NCBI GenBank assembly: GCA_019358835.1
Contig: JAHHIH010000003.1
Coordinates: forward strand, 62,001 to 126,000
Direction: 5' to 3'
DNA from: Tildeniella torsiva UHER 1998/13D
GTDB taxonomy: Bacteria; Cyanobacteriota; Cyanobacteriia; Phormidesmidales; Phormidesmidaceae
Length of the DNA stretch: 64,000 bases
In this document: in pieces, positions 8,993-16,510 of the stretch
Position numbering within the stretch: the stretch's first letter is position 1
Layout: the number at the start of each line of letters is the position of its first letter
The notes under the pieces: model-generated
Databases searched by the model: none
What the model was told of the DNA's origin: nothing
Seen by the model: the letters and a program-made list of their open reading frames with translations, nothing else
Made by a program: the position numbers and the translations under genes

Positions 8993-9496
8993 CTAAAACT
9001 GCTCTAGCCCCAAAAAATCGGTCTCGCTGTTGTCGGCGATCGTGCTGCAACTGCTGGAGAGCACCCGCGAGTTAAACACCTCAATGCGGCAGGTGCCGGT
9101 GGTGTTGGTGATAATGCGCAGGTTTTGCGATGAATCAAAGCTGCGGATTCGGGTAAAAAGGCTGAAACTGTTGGCATTGGCTGGGTCGTCGGTGCGGCGG
9201 GTAATGGCTCCTCGATACTGCACTCGCCCCGGAGTCTGACCCCGCACATTGGCCGCCTGGATTTCCGTCATCTCCAGGCCAAAGTTTTCGGCATCGAGGG
9301 TGAGCGCCACATTCGCATTGCGACCCCGACTAAACGCCGCCCCCTGCGCCACACCCCGCCCCTGAAAAAGGCTCATCGCAGCGGGGCGAGTGGGGGTAGG
9401 AATAGGCGTCTGAGCCGTAGCTTGGGGAATCGAGGCGATCGCGATCGCGGCGACAATTCCAATTAATCCAATCAGTAAATTGCGTTGCTTAAACAT
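8993..9496 (-). CDS. Secreted protein of unknown function
   Basis: This protein has 167 residues. The N-terminus (MFKQRNLLIGLIGIVAAIAIASIP) is a clear signal peptide ending near ATAQ, residues 26-29, so the mature protein should be periplasmic or extracellular. A short Pro/Thr-rich linker follows, then a beta-rich domain with two cysteines near the C-terminus (TGTCRIEVF and SSSCST) that could form a disulfide. I do not recognise a named family. It resembles lineage-specific cyanobacterial exported proteins with a single small beta domain. It stands alone between the IS element and a repeat-rich gap. Confidence 0.65.
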   Translation of the reverse strand: MFKQRNLLIGLIGIVAAIAIASIPQATAQTPIPTPTRPAAMSLFQGRGVAQGAAFSRGRNANVALTLDAENFGLEMTEIQAANVRGQTPGRVQYRGAITRRTDDPANANSFSLFTRIRSFDSSQNLRIITNTTGTCRIEVFNSRVLSSSCSTIADNSETDFLGLEQF

Positions 9497-9572
9497 TGGG
9501 CTTTACCGCATTTAGCATTACGGGAATAGTCGAGGGATGAGATGCTTGAGCCGTTTAGGCGATTCTCCTCCA

Positions 9573-9650
9573 GAGATGCTTTCTCTGAAAGAGACGCTTT
9601 CTCTAAAAGAGACGCTTCGCGAACGCGAACGCGAACGCCAACGCCAACGC
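9573..9650. repeat. Short tandem repeats (18-bp units passing into 6-bp units)
   Basis: Two 18-bp units (9573-9590 and 9591-9608, consensus GAGAYGCTTTCTCTRAAA) run into a third that changes to GAGACGCTTCGC. This is followed by five hexamers, three GAACGC and two CAACGC. It is a typical cyanobacterial repeat of the 'GCGTTCGCGAAGCGTCTC' type, lying between the 5' end of the secreted-protein gene and the 3' end of the DUF1269 gene. The sequence can form strong local hairpins. Confidence 0.8.
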
Positions 9651-9682
9651 CCCAAGGCATCCCCTTCCCTCCAGATAGGCCG

Positions 9683-10177
9683 CTACAGCTCAGCGCCAAA
9701 GTCTTCCCGCAGCTTGGCCTCCTGCTCAGCGCTCAGGTTCGACTGAATCAGTTCGCCAATCTCATCGGGGGCAAAGGCTTCGCTCACCTTATCTACCGTC
9801 ACCTGGCCGGTGAGCAAAAATAGGGCCGAGGTACCCTCGGTCACCTTGTCGCGGAGATCTTTAATGAAGTCGTCGTTAATGCCGTAGTCGGTAAACTTGC
9901 CCGACAGTGCCCCTGCCGCCGCCCCCACCAGCAGACCAAACAGCGGCACCAAGAAAATCAGGCCAAAGAGCATGCCCCAAAAGGCTCCGCCCAGGGCACC
10001 AATACCCGTGGTGCTCACCGCCTGGTAGGTTTTGGGCTTGCTGCGCCCAGGCGGCCAGGTCACCACGGCAGCATCGAGCACCTTGACAATCTCCTGCTTT
10101 TGCAGATCGCTTAGCTTGGCAAGCGCCTTTTCTGCCCCTTCGGGGGTTTTAAATTTCCAAACTGTCAGCGTAGACAT
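9683..10177 (-). CDS. DUF1269 family membrane-associated protein
   Basis: This 164-residue protein begins at ATG 10175-10177 (MSTLTVWKF), which is chosen because an AGGAG site lies seven to eight bases upstream; a longer reading from 10204 has no such support. The N-terminal ferredoxin-like half (VWKFKTPEGAEKALAKL) is followed by two glycine-rich hydrophobic segments (about 66-100). The polar C-terminal half ends 'SAEQEAKLREDFG'. This is the layout of DUF1269, a small membrane-associated family of unknown function that is common in cyanobacteria and often stress-responsive. Confidence 0.85.
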   Translation of the reverse strand: MSTLTVWKFKTPEGAEKALAKLSDLQKQEIVKVLDAAVVTWPPGRSKPKTYQAVSTTGIGALGGAFWGMLFGLIFLVPLFGLLVGAAAGALSGKFTDYGINDDFIKDLRDKVTEGTSALFLLTGQVTVDKVSEAFAPDEIGELIQSNLSAEQEAKLREDFGAEL

Positions 10178-10318
10178 AACTATTCTCCTAGTACGGTTTA
10201 TCAACCAAGCAAAAGAATTTAGAAAAAATCCCCTGCTTTCCTGAATTTAGAGCCACTCTAGAGTATCTAGAGTTCAGGCTCTACGACCAAAGTCTAGACC
10301 AAACCTCGGCGTAGCAGA

Positions 10319-10708
10319 TTAAGGCTTAGGGTTTTCTGATGTCATAAGGCGATATACCTGAGACGACAGGGTAGACGGGTTAAAGGGCTTGCTAATTGCC
10401 CCAGAAAAACCCATCTGGCGAAACTCTTTTAGGGTAAACCAGTTAGCCCGAGAGCTAATTAGAAGTATGGGCACCGACTGGCTCACAGAGTACTGCTTTA
10501 GCTGCTCTACAAGCAGTATTGCATCATTTTCAGGGGTAGACGCATCAATTAAAATGACATCTGGTCGCTTCTCTTCACACAATTTAATGCCTTCTTGAAT
10601 AGACTCTGAAAGCCTAACCTCCCAACCCCCAAGCTCACTTAGGCAGTCGCCTAAGACATCTCGAAGACCAGCTTCGTTCTCAATCAAAAGGATTGAATGA
10701 CTGGGCAT
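10319..10708 (-). CDS. Single-domain response regulator (CheY-like receiver)
   Basis: The 129 residues form one receiver domain and nothing else. The acidic pocket is E10/E12, the phospho-acceptor Asp is D55 in VILIDAS, the conserved Thr/Ser position is S85 and the conserved Lys is K107 in ISKPF. Having Glu-Asn-Glu in place of the more usual Asp-Asp is tolerated in the family. With no output domain it must act by protein contact, for example in a phosphorelay or with a hybrid kinase, none of which is in the window. The start ATG at 10706-10708 lies just downstream of a 13-bp inverted repeat. Confidence 0.9.
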   Translation of the reverse strand: MPSHSILLIENEAGLRDVLGDCLSELGGWEVRLSESIQEGIKLCEEKRPDVILIDASTPENDAILLVEQLKQYSVSQSVPILLISSRANWFTLKEFRQMGFSGAISKPFNPSTLSSQVYRLMTSENPKP

Positions 10709-10741
10709 ATTTAGCCCCTTTTATTCCCTAGGAAGGAACGC

Positions 10742-10777
10742 CCTATGCTTGGAATCGGCTTGTCTTCCAAGCATAGG
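10742..10777. promoter_or_regulatory. 13-bp perfect inverted repeat upstream of the response regulator
   Basis: The arms CCTATGCTTGGAA (10742-10754) and TTCCAAGCATAGG (10765-10777) are perfectly complementary across a 10-base spacer. The structure lies 34-69 bp upstream of the response-regulator start codon. It could be a leader-RNA hairpin or a dyad operator. It has no U-tract, so a terminator is unlikely. Confidence 0.5.
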
Positions 10778-10910
10778 CAAAGCGAGATGACTTGAAGCTA
10801 AGAGTAGAAGAATCCTATAGGAAAGTTATAGGAGTAAACAAACAATCGACAACCTATCTCATTTAAATTGAGGGGGCGTCGCGCCCTCACCAGCCATGCC
10901 CCAAAAGCAG

Positions 10911-10960
10911 CAACCCCAGCGGTAGATGCGCTCTCAAGGAGCTATCTACCGCTGGGGTTG
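10911..10960 (-). terminator. Long perfect hairpin after the RTX surface-protein gene
   Basis: A 17-bp perfect stem pairs 10911-10927 (CAACCCCAGCGGTAGAT) with 10944-10960 across a 16-base loop, about 50 bp beyond the stop of the large minus-strand gene. In the minus sense only a short TTTT follows, so it may act as an mRNA 3' stabiliser or a weak terminator. The rest of the 10.71-11.01 kb gap holds nothing else that I can support. Confidence 0.55.
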
Positions 10961-11010
10961 GGGAAAAGACTATAAGCCTCTAATTACCTGATGCTCTATT
11001 GAGCAGAGCA

Positions 11011-13665
11011 CTAGGCGATCGCCAAGCTAGCCAAGCCCCCGCTGAACCCGGTAATCTCAATCACCCCATCGCTGGCGGCCTGGAACCCAGAGTTACCGTC
11101 GTTGAGCGCCAGGAAAGTGCGAGAGCCGAGGCTAAAGGTGGCGGCCCGGTTGACCCCAAAGCTGCCGTTGGTGAGCACGGCACCAATGCCCGCTTGAGTC
11201 AGGGCGCTTACGGCTCCCAGTTCAGCCACATTGGCAGCACTGACAGTAGTAGGGCCGTCAATAATGTCGGTGCCGATCTTGAGGTCGGTGATGCGATCGA
11301 AGTTGCTGAGTAACGACTCTGATAGAGCAGTGTAGCGGAAGGTATCGGCTCCATTGCCGCCAGTCGATGTATCGGCTCCAGCCCCACCTGTAAGCAGGTC
11401 ATCGCCGTTCTGCCCTAGCAAAATATCGTTGCCCGCGTTGCCATTGAGGGTATCAGCACCATTGCCTCCGTCTAGGTAATCATTACCCGCATTGCCATTG
11501 AGAGTATCAACGCCATTGCCTCCCAGTTGGCGGGAGCCAATCAGGATGTTGACCGTACCTAGCGCTGTGCCGCCCTTGCCATCGCTGAGGGCGTAGGCGA
11601 AGCTGCCGGAACCACTGCCGGTGGGGTTGAAGGTGATGAAATCATCGGCAGCATTACCAGGCGTGCCGTTGTTGTTGAAGGCAGCAGTACCCCCTACCGC
11701 ATTACTCACTCCAGTAATGGACAGCACATCGCCTTGATCGATATCGCTGTCGTTGGCCAACAGGCTAGCCACCGAAACCGTCAGTGGAATGCCCTGAGCA
11801 GCACCTAGGGAGTCTGTGCCCGCTACAGGGGCGTCGTTGACGCCGTTGATGGTAACGGCAATAGCCTGAGTATCGGTGCCATCGAACGAGGTGACGGTAA
11901 AGGTTTCTATCTTGGTGGCTCCGGCACCGAGCGATTGCACCGCACTGTTGGCGACGCTGTAGCTCCAGGCTCCGGCTGCGGTAATGCTGAGGCTGCCCAG
12001 ATTGCCACTGGCAGAGGCAACGGTGGTTTTGAATGTATTCTCCCCAGTATCGACATCCGCAACGGTGAGGCTGCCCACGGTGCTGAGGTTGCCGCTGACC
12101 ACATTCAGGTCTTCGGTGACGGCCCCGGTTGCGGTGCCGCTGATGGTGGCTGGGTCATTGACGCTGTTAACCGTCAGGTTGACGGTAGCGGTGGCGGTGC
12201 CGCCGTTGCCATCGCTGATAGCGTAGGTAAAGCTATCGCTGCCGTTGTAGTTGGCGTTGGGGGTGTAGAGCAACTGGTCATCAGTTAGGTCAGTCGGGGT
12301 GCCGTTGTCGTTGCGAGTGACGGTGCCATTGGTGGGGTCGGTAAAGCTGTCGAGGCTGAGGGGGTCGCTGTTGGGGTCAGTGTCGTTTGCCAGGACGTTG
12401 ATCGTAACTGGAGTGTCCTCATTGGTGGTGGCCGTGTCGTTAACGGCAGTCGGCGATTGATTGGCCGGATCAGTGAGGGTAATCGTAGCGGTGGTATTCG
12501 CACCCAAGGTATACCTTGCCCCATCGACCAGGGTGAGGATGACCGTTTCATTGCCCTCTACCAGCGCATCGGCGATCGGGGCAACCGTGACAGTCGCAGT
12601 AGTCGCTCCCGCCGCAAAGGTGACAGTGCTAGGCAGCGTGGTGTAGTCAGTGCCGTTGGTAGCAGTGCCGCTCAGGGTGTAGACAACAGTGAGACCACCA
12701 GCAGGAGCAGCTTTGCTAAGGCTGAGGATAAAGCTGCCCGGTGTGCTCGGTTCAGCCGCATTGGTGCCAGCCGCGACGCTGAGGCTGGGGTCGTTCGCCG
12801 TATTCTCGAAGAATCTGGTATCGCCGAAAAGTTCTCCGATGAAGGCATCGAGGTCGCCATCGTTGTCAATATCGGCAAGGGTGGGATTGCTGTTGCCCCC
12901 GACATCGCTCAGCCCGAAGGGGTTAGTGACGGGAGCGGCAAAGCTAGGCGCTGTTCGGGTGCCTATATTCTCAAAGAAAAACGTGTTGCCGTTAAAAGCC
13001 CCGATGAAGGCATCGAGGTCGCCATCGCCATCCACATCCGCAAAGTCAGGACTGGCATTATCAAACGTGAAGGGAGCGGGATTAAGATCGCGCAGATTGA
13101 AGGGGTTGGTGACGGGGGCGGCAAAGCTGGGCGCTGTCTGGGTGCCCGTGTTCTGGAAGTAGAGCGTGTTGCCATACTCTTCTCCGAAGAAAGCATCGAG
13201 GTCGCCATCGCCATCAATGTCGGCAAAGGTGGGCTTGATGTAAGCCCCAATATCGCCAAAGGGGCTGGTTGCTGCCGTAAAGGTCGGGGCTGCGGCTGTG
13301 CCCGTGTTGCGGAAAAACAGCGTATTGCCAAAACTGTCTCCGATAAAGGCATCGAAGTCGCCATCGCCATCAATATCGGCAAAGTCGGGGGAGTTGTACC
13401 CCCTGGAAAAGCCCAGCCCAAAGGGGTTGACGAGGGGAGCGGCAAAGCTGGGTGCAGAGGCTGTGCCCGTGTTCTCGAAGTAGAACGTGCGGCTGCCGCT
13501 GTCATTGTTGATATCGCTGCCAACGAAGAGATCGAGGTCGCCATCGTTGTCAATATCGACAAAGACCGGATCGGGGGCATACGCATTGAGGGGACTGGTG
13601 ATAGTCCGAATATTTCTCAAGCCAAAGGGATTGGCGATCGGGCTATTGAAACTAGGTGTTGCCAT
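11011..13665 (-). CDS. Large FG-GAP / Calx-beta / cadherin-like / RTX surface protein
   Basis: This 884-residue protein starts at ATG 13663-13665 (MATPSFNSP); a longer frame upstream looks non-coding. Residues ~1-300 are five tandem units of about 60-70 residues with the Ca-binding core DxDGDGDLDxFxG (FG-GAP/VCBS type). Next come a Calx-beta-like domain (~305-405), cadherin/VCBS-like domains (~410-700) with NDPATISG and TVNLTVN motifs, and RTX nonapeptides (GGNGADTLNGNAGND) at ~715-780. The C-terminal ~100 residues include FLALNDGNSGF and DGVIEITGF, resembling the 'bluetail' ending of cyanobacterial surface proteins. No N-terminal signal peptide is visible, so type I secretion through a C-terminal signal is likely. 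The probable role is a Ca-dependent extracellular adhesin or matrix protein. The substrate is unknown, and no T1SS genes are nearby. Confidence 0.85.
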   Translation of the reverse strand: MATPSFNSPIANPFGLRNIRTITSPLNAYAPDPVFVDIDNDGDLDLFVGSDINNDSGSRTFYFENTGTASAPSFAAPLVNPFGLGFSRGYNSPDFADIDGDGDFDAFIGDSFGNTLFFRNTGTAAAPTFTAATSPFGDIGAYIKPTFADIDGDGDLDAFFGEEYGNTLYFQNTGTQTAPSFAAPVTNPFNLRDLNPAPFTFDNASPDFADVDGDGDLDAFIGAFNGNTFFFENIGTRTAPSFAAPVTNPFGLSDVGGNSNPTLADIDNDGDLDAFIGELFGDTRFFENTANDPSLSVAAGTNAAEPSTPGSFILSLSKAAPAGGLTVVYTLSGTATNGTDYTTLPSTVTFAAGATTATVTVAPIADALVEGNETVILTLVDGARYTLGANTTATITLTDPANQSPTAVNDTATTNEDTPVTINVLANDTDPNSDPLSLDSFTDPTNGTVTRNDNGTPTDLTDDQLLYTPNANYNGSDSFTYAISDGNGGTATATVNLTVNSVNDPATISGTATGAVTEDLNVVSGNLSTVGSLTVADVDTGENTFKTTVASASGNLGSLSITAAGAWSYSVANSAVQSLGAGATKIETFTVTSFDGTDTQAIAVTINGVNDAPVAGTDSLGAAQGIPLTVSVASLLANDSDIDQGDVLSITGVSNAVGGTAAFNNNGTPGNAADDFITFNPTGSGSGSFAYALSDGKGGTALGTVNILIGSRQLGGNGVDTLNGNAGNDYLDGGNGADTLNGNAGNDILLGQNGDDLLTGGAGADTSTGGNGADTFRYTALSESLLSNFDRITDLKIGTDIIDGPTTVSAANVAELGAVSALTQAGIGAVLTNGSFGVNRAATFSLGSRTFLALNDGNSGFQAASDGVIEITGFSGGLASLAIA

Positions 13666-13776
13666 GGTTATTTTTCGTTTAAAGTTATAAAGAGCAGTTG
13701 AGAAAACACCCTGAAGTTGTGCTGTAACGGGCTTCCTCGCCTCAGATTGCACAGGGTCAGAGGCAGGGCTGGTTTT

Positions 13777-13815
13777 ACCCCTCGAAGCGACTTAACCCGA
13801 GTCACTCCGAGGGGT
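13777..13815. terminator. Hairpin between two minus-strand genes
   Basis: ACCCCTCG (13777-13784) pairs with CGAGGGGT (13808-13815), and a smaller stem is possible inside. It lies downstream of the TIGR03032-GNAT gene and upstream of the surface-protein start. It may end the former transcript, though there is no clear U-tract. Confidence 0.35.
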
Positions 13816-13930
13816 TATGTTTTGCCTGCAAAACGTGGTGTTTTGATCTCGACAGGTCATGGTTTAACCTCGGTACGACATGATTTGAACTAAATCCTTT
13901 GGGTTTTGAAATTGCACGCCTTGCGCACGG

Positions 13931-15562
13931 TTACTGGCCCTGATTCAAAACTTTGAGCGATCGCCTCGCCGCACTGACTCCATCCACACTTTGCGGTGGC
14001 ATCCACTGGTGCTGGTGCAGCAGCGGCTCTAACGCCGCGCTGGTCAGGGGCGTTACGGCATAGGTCAACTCCACCTCAACGCAGCCCTGCCCCACCAGAC
14101 TTTGCTCCAGGTGGCTGACCAACCGCTTGCCAATGCCCTGTTGCCGACAGGCCGGTGCCACAAACAGCGACAGCAGCTCGGCCCGCTGGTCGGGGAGACA
14201 TTCAGCGATCGCCATCCCCACCATCTCGCCATTGACGGCGGCTGAGATGCCGATCAGCTCACCGCGCTGCGGCTGATGGCTCCAGCGCTTTTGCAGGCTA
14301 GGAAAGGTAAAGGCGTCATAGTTTGCCAGGTTTTCAGGGGTGAGGTGAAAGACCCGCTGAAACTTGACGGCAAGGGGCGTGGGGGAGGAAAGCGGTTGTG
14401 GGGGCGACGGTGCAGGTTGCGGCGACTCCCAGGCTTCTTTGGGTAAGCCCGGAACTGGAGCGATCGCGCCTTGGCTGGGACGTTTGACCGTGGGCTTGGT
14501 GGTGACAATGCCATTGGAGCCCGGAAAGGTCACCAGCCGCTGAATATCTTCGTTTTGAAAGCCCAACGCTTTGGGCTGAAGCACACCGGGCAGCGTCACC
14601 ACATCAAACAATTCTTCGACCACCCCGTCGAGGTGCAGCCAATGAGCCGTTTCACCCGTGGTCAGGTCAATTACCATCAGGCCACACTGCGGTTCTCTGC
14701 CCTCTTTGGCGAGGCGTTCTTCAAGCAGCAGACCCCCAAAGGTGCGCGATCGCAGCTTTGACAAGCCGACGAATGCGTAGTGCTCAAAAAAAGCTAAGCC
14801 CCGGACAAAGCCGGGGCAAAAGGTAATCGGCACAAATTGCTGGTCATCGAGATAGCCCAACTCGCCCGTGCCTGAGTTGAGCAGCCACAGCTTGCCCCCA
14901 TACCATCGGGGCGAATGCGGCATCGATAGCCCGGTTGCCACAATCTCACTGCTGGGCACATGCATCACCACCCCACCGTTGACCCGATGGTCACGCCAGC
15001 CTGCGGCCGTGTCGGTGGTGCTACAGGCCGTGACAAAGGCGGGTTGGCCCTCCACCATGGCTAAACCATTGAGATGACAACGGTCTTCGGCAGCCAGCTT
15101 AGAAATAAACGGCGGCTGCCAGACGGGAGCAAAGCTATAGCCGGGTTTGAGAGTAGCGAGGCAGCTAAAGTCTGTATTGACAAACAAAATGTCTGGGTGT
15201 TCTGCCCCCAGTTGCTCAGTAGACCGGTGAGTGAGCACGACATCGTGAATATTGAGGTCACCCGTCGTGTAAGCCAGCCTAGGAACGTAGAGCCGATCTG
15301 CCCCAAGCTGTTGGGTGCCTAGCTCAAGGCAATTTTCAAACTGCCAAAGCTGATAGCGGGTGCTCATGTAAAGGCGATCGCCCTGGGCGTAGAGGCCCAT
15401 GGGTTTATCGAATAGCCGTTCGTGCAGTGCCAACCGATTGTCTGGGGTAGTGCCCATAAAAAACAGGCGGTTGGTTTGGTAGGTGGTAAAAGCAACACTG
15501 AGTGATTGCTCCCGCAGCCAACCAGCTAAGTCAGGAGACGCCGTGAGTTCTAATGACGACAT
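13931..15562 (-). CDS. TIGR03032 (DUF4915) protein fused to a GNAT acetyltransferase domain
   Basis: This protein has 543 residues. Residues ~1-340 match the TIGR03032 family, a beta-propeller-like domain with landmarks such as NRLFFMG, RLYVPRLAYTTGDLNIHD, FVNTDFSCLA and LPHSPRWYGGKLWLLNSG. A Pro/Ser-rich linker (~345-390) leads to a GNAT domain (~395-543). Its acetyl-CoA loop is in 'LFVAPACRQQGIGKRLVSHLE', with the R/Q-x-x-G-x-G/K pattern as RQQGIGKR. TIGR03032 proteins are usually stand-alone and of unknown function, often near glycan or peptide-related genes. Fusion to an acetyltransferase suggests modification of the molecule recognised by the propeller, which is inference. The start at ATG 15560-15562 is the first in frame. 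Confidence 0.8.
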   Translation of the reverse strand: MSSLELTASPDLAGWLREQSLSVAFTTYQTNRLFFMGTTPDNRLALHERLFDKPMGLYAQGDRLYMSTRYQLWQFENCLELGTQQLGADRLYVPRLAYTTGDLNIHDVVLTHRSTEQLGAEHPDILFVNTDFSCLATLKPGYSFAPVWQPPFISKLAAEDRCHLNGLAMVEGQPAFVTACSTTDTAAGWRDHRVNGGVVMHVPSSEIVATGLSMPHSPRWYGGKLWLLNSGTGELGYLDDQQFVPITFCPGFVRGLAFFEHYAFVGLSKLRSRTFGGLLLEERLAKEGREPQCGLMVIDLTTGETAHWLHLDGVVEELFDVVTLPGVLQPKALGFQNEDIQRLVTFPGSNGIVTTKPTVKRPSQGAIAPVPGLPKEAWESPQPAPSPPQPLSSPTPLAVKFQRVFHLTPENLANYDAFTFPSLQKRWSHQPQRGELIGISAAVNGEMVGMAIAECLPDQRAELLSLFVAPACRQQGIGKRLVSHLEQSLVGQGCVEVELTYAVTPLTSAALEPLLHQHQWMPPQSVDGVSAARRSLKVLNQGQ

Positions 15563-16072
15563 TTAGATTAGGTTGTGAAAGTTAAGGTTTTAGGCCGTGT
15601 AAAGCGCACAAAATGAACTTTGTGATTAGGCATGTCCAGCCAAACCAGATACGGCTGAACCTCGTTAAAATTTCAAATTGTCCATGGCAAATTAGCGCGA
15701 CGAGCGCCGCGCTAATTTGCTATAGGAGAAGATTAAAAATGGTGTTGGCAATAATTGCCAACCGATTAAAGCTAGGCTATGGCTGCTCAAACAAACTGAA
15801 TCAGGGCAGACTGATCATGCCTTGCGCACCTAAAATCCAAATGAAAGACAACCTCCTAAGGGTTGAGCCTTGCTAGTTTTATTGAGAATAAATTAGATGG
15901 TTTCACGGATGCTATCAAGACCTGGCAATGTTACTTTATACAACCTTTAAGACCAGACACGGACGATCGCCACTAGTCCTAGCCCTTAAAACCATCTATC
16001 AGCGCTGATATTCGCCCATCAGGACAGTTGCCCGTAGAATCAAGGGTGTCAATTCACGCCTGAGGATGCATT
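15563..16072. other. 510-bp gene-free gap with two perfect dyads
   Basis: No credible coding frame is present; a plus-strand frame at 15613-15876 has no family likeness and crosses the hairpins. There is a 13-bp perfect stem at 15687-15699/15708-15720 (GCAAATTAGCGCG) that can extend by two further pairs including a G-U. There is also a 9-bp dyad with one central base at 15744-15762 (GTTGGCAAT/ATTGCCAAC), which looks like an operator. The remainder, to 16072, is the A/T-rich upstream region of the Lin0512-family gene. Confidence 0.5.
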
Positions 16073-16462
16073 GTGGCCCACAAGCGACTGATTATTGAAA
16101 TGGGTATGGGCGTCGATCAGCACGGCCAAGACCCCACCGTGGCGGCAGCACGGGCGGTGCGCAATGCGATCGCCCACAACGCCCTCCCCGGCGTTTGGGA
16201 AGTCGCTGGCCTCAGCCACCCCAACGAGATGCTCGTCGAAGTGCAGGTCGCCGTCCCCTTCCCCGACCAGGTGCGGCAAGAGGACGTGCTAGCCGTGCTG
16301 CCCTTTGGCCAAAAGACCCTGGTGCTAAAGGAAGGCGGCATGGTGGTGGCGGGCCGCGCCATCCCTGAACTCGACGATAAAAATGACGATATGTATGTGG
16401 CGATCGCCGCCGTCACAGTCTCAATCCCCGTCGGTGAGTGGGGAGTGGGGAGTGGGGAGTAA
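16073..16462 (+). CDS. Lin0512 family protein
   Basis: This protein of 129 residues starts at GTG 16073 with an AGG six to ten bases upstream. The sequence (RLIIEMGMGVDQHGQD, TVAAARAVRNAIAHNALPG, VAVPFPDQV, VLAVLPFGQKT) follows the Lin0512 family, a small conserved protein of unknown biochemical role. The family normally ends soon after 'AIAAVTVSI'. Here the last eight residues (EWGVGSGE) are encoded by GGGGAGT heptamer repeats, so a repeat insertion seems to have replaced the native stop and lengthened the protein. Confidence 0.85.
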   Translation: MAHKRLIIEMGMGVDQHGQDPTVAAARAVRNAIAHNALPGVWEVAGLSHPNEMLVEVQVAVPFPDQVRQEDVLAVLPFGQKTLVLKEGGMVVAGRAIPELDDKNDDMYVAIAAVTVSIPVGEWGVGSGE

Positions 16463-16510
16463 ACTCACTCCCTACCCCTCACCCCCTACCCCCTACCCAT
16501 CCACTCCCTA
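16430..16510. repeat. Heptamer (GGGGAGT) repeats with an inverted partner
   Basis: GGTGAGTGGGGAGTGGGGAG-type heptamers (about 16430-16460) are followed by complementary CTCCCTACCCC repeats (16466-16510). The two parts can fold on each other. It separates the convergent ends of the Lin0512 gene and the potassium-channel gene and may act as a two-way terminator. Similar short repeats occur at about 6421-6445, 57375-57453 and 63084-63210. Confidence 0.75.

Noticed and set aside
15613..15876. 87-codon plus-strand frame before the Lin0512 gene
   Set aside because: Runs straight through a 13-bp hairpin and a dyad and has no coding character.
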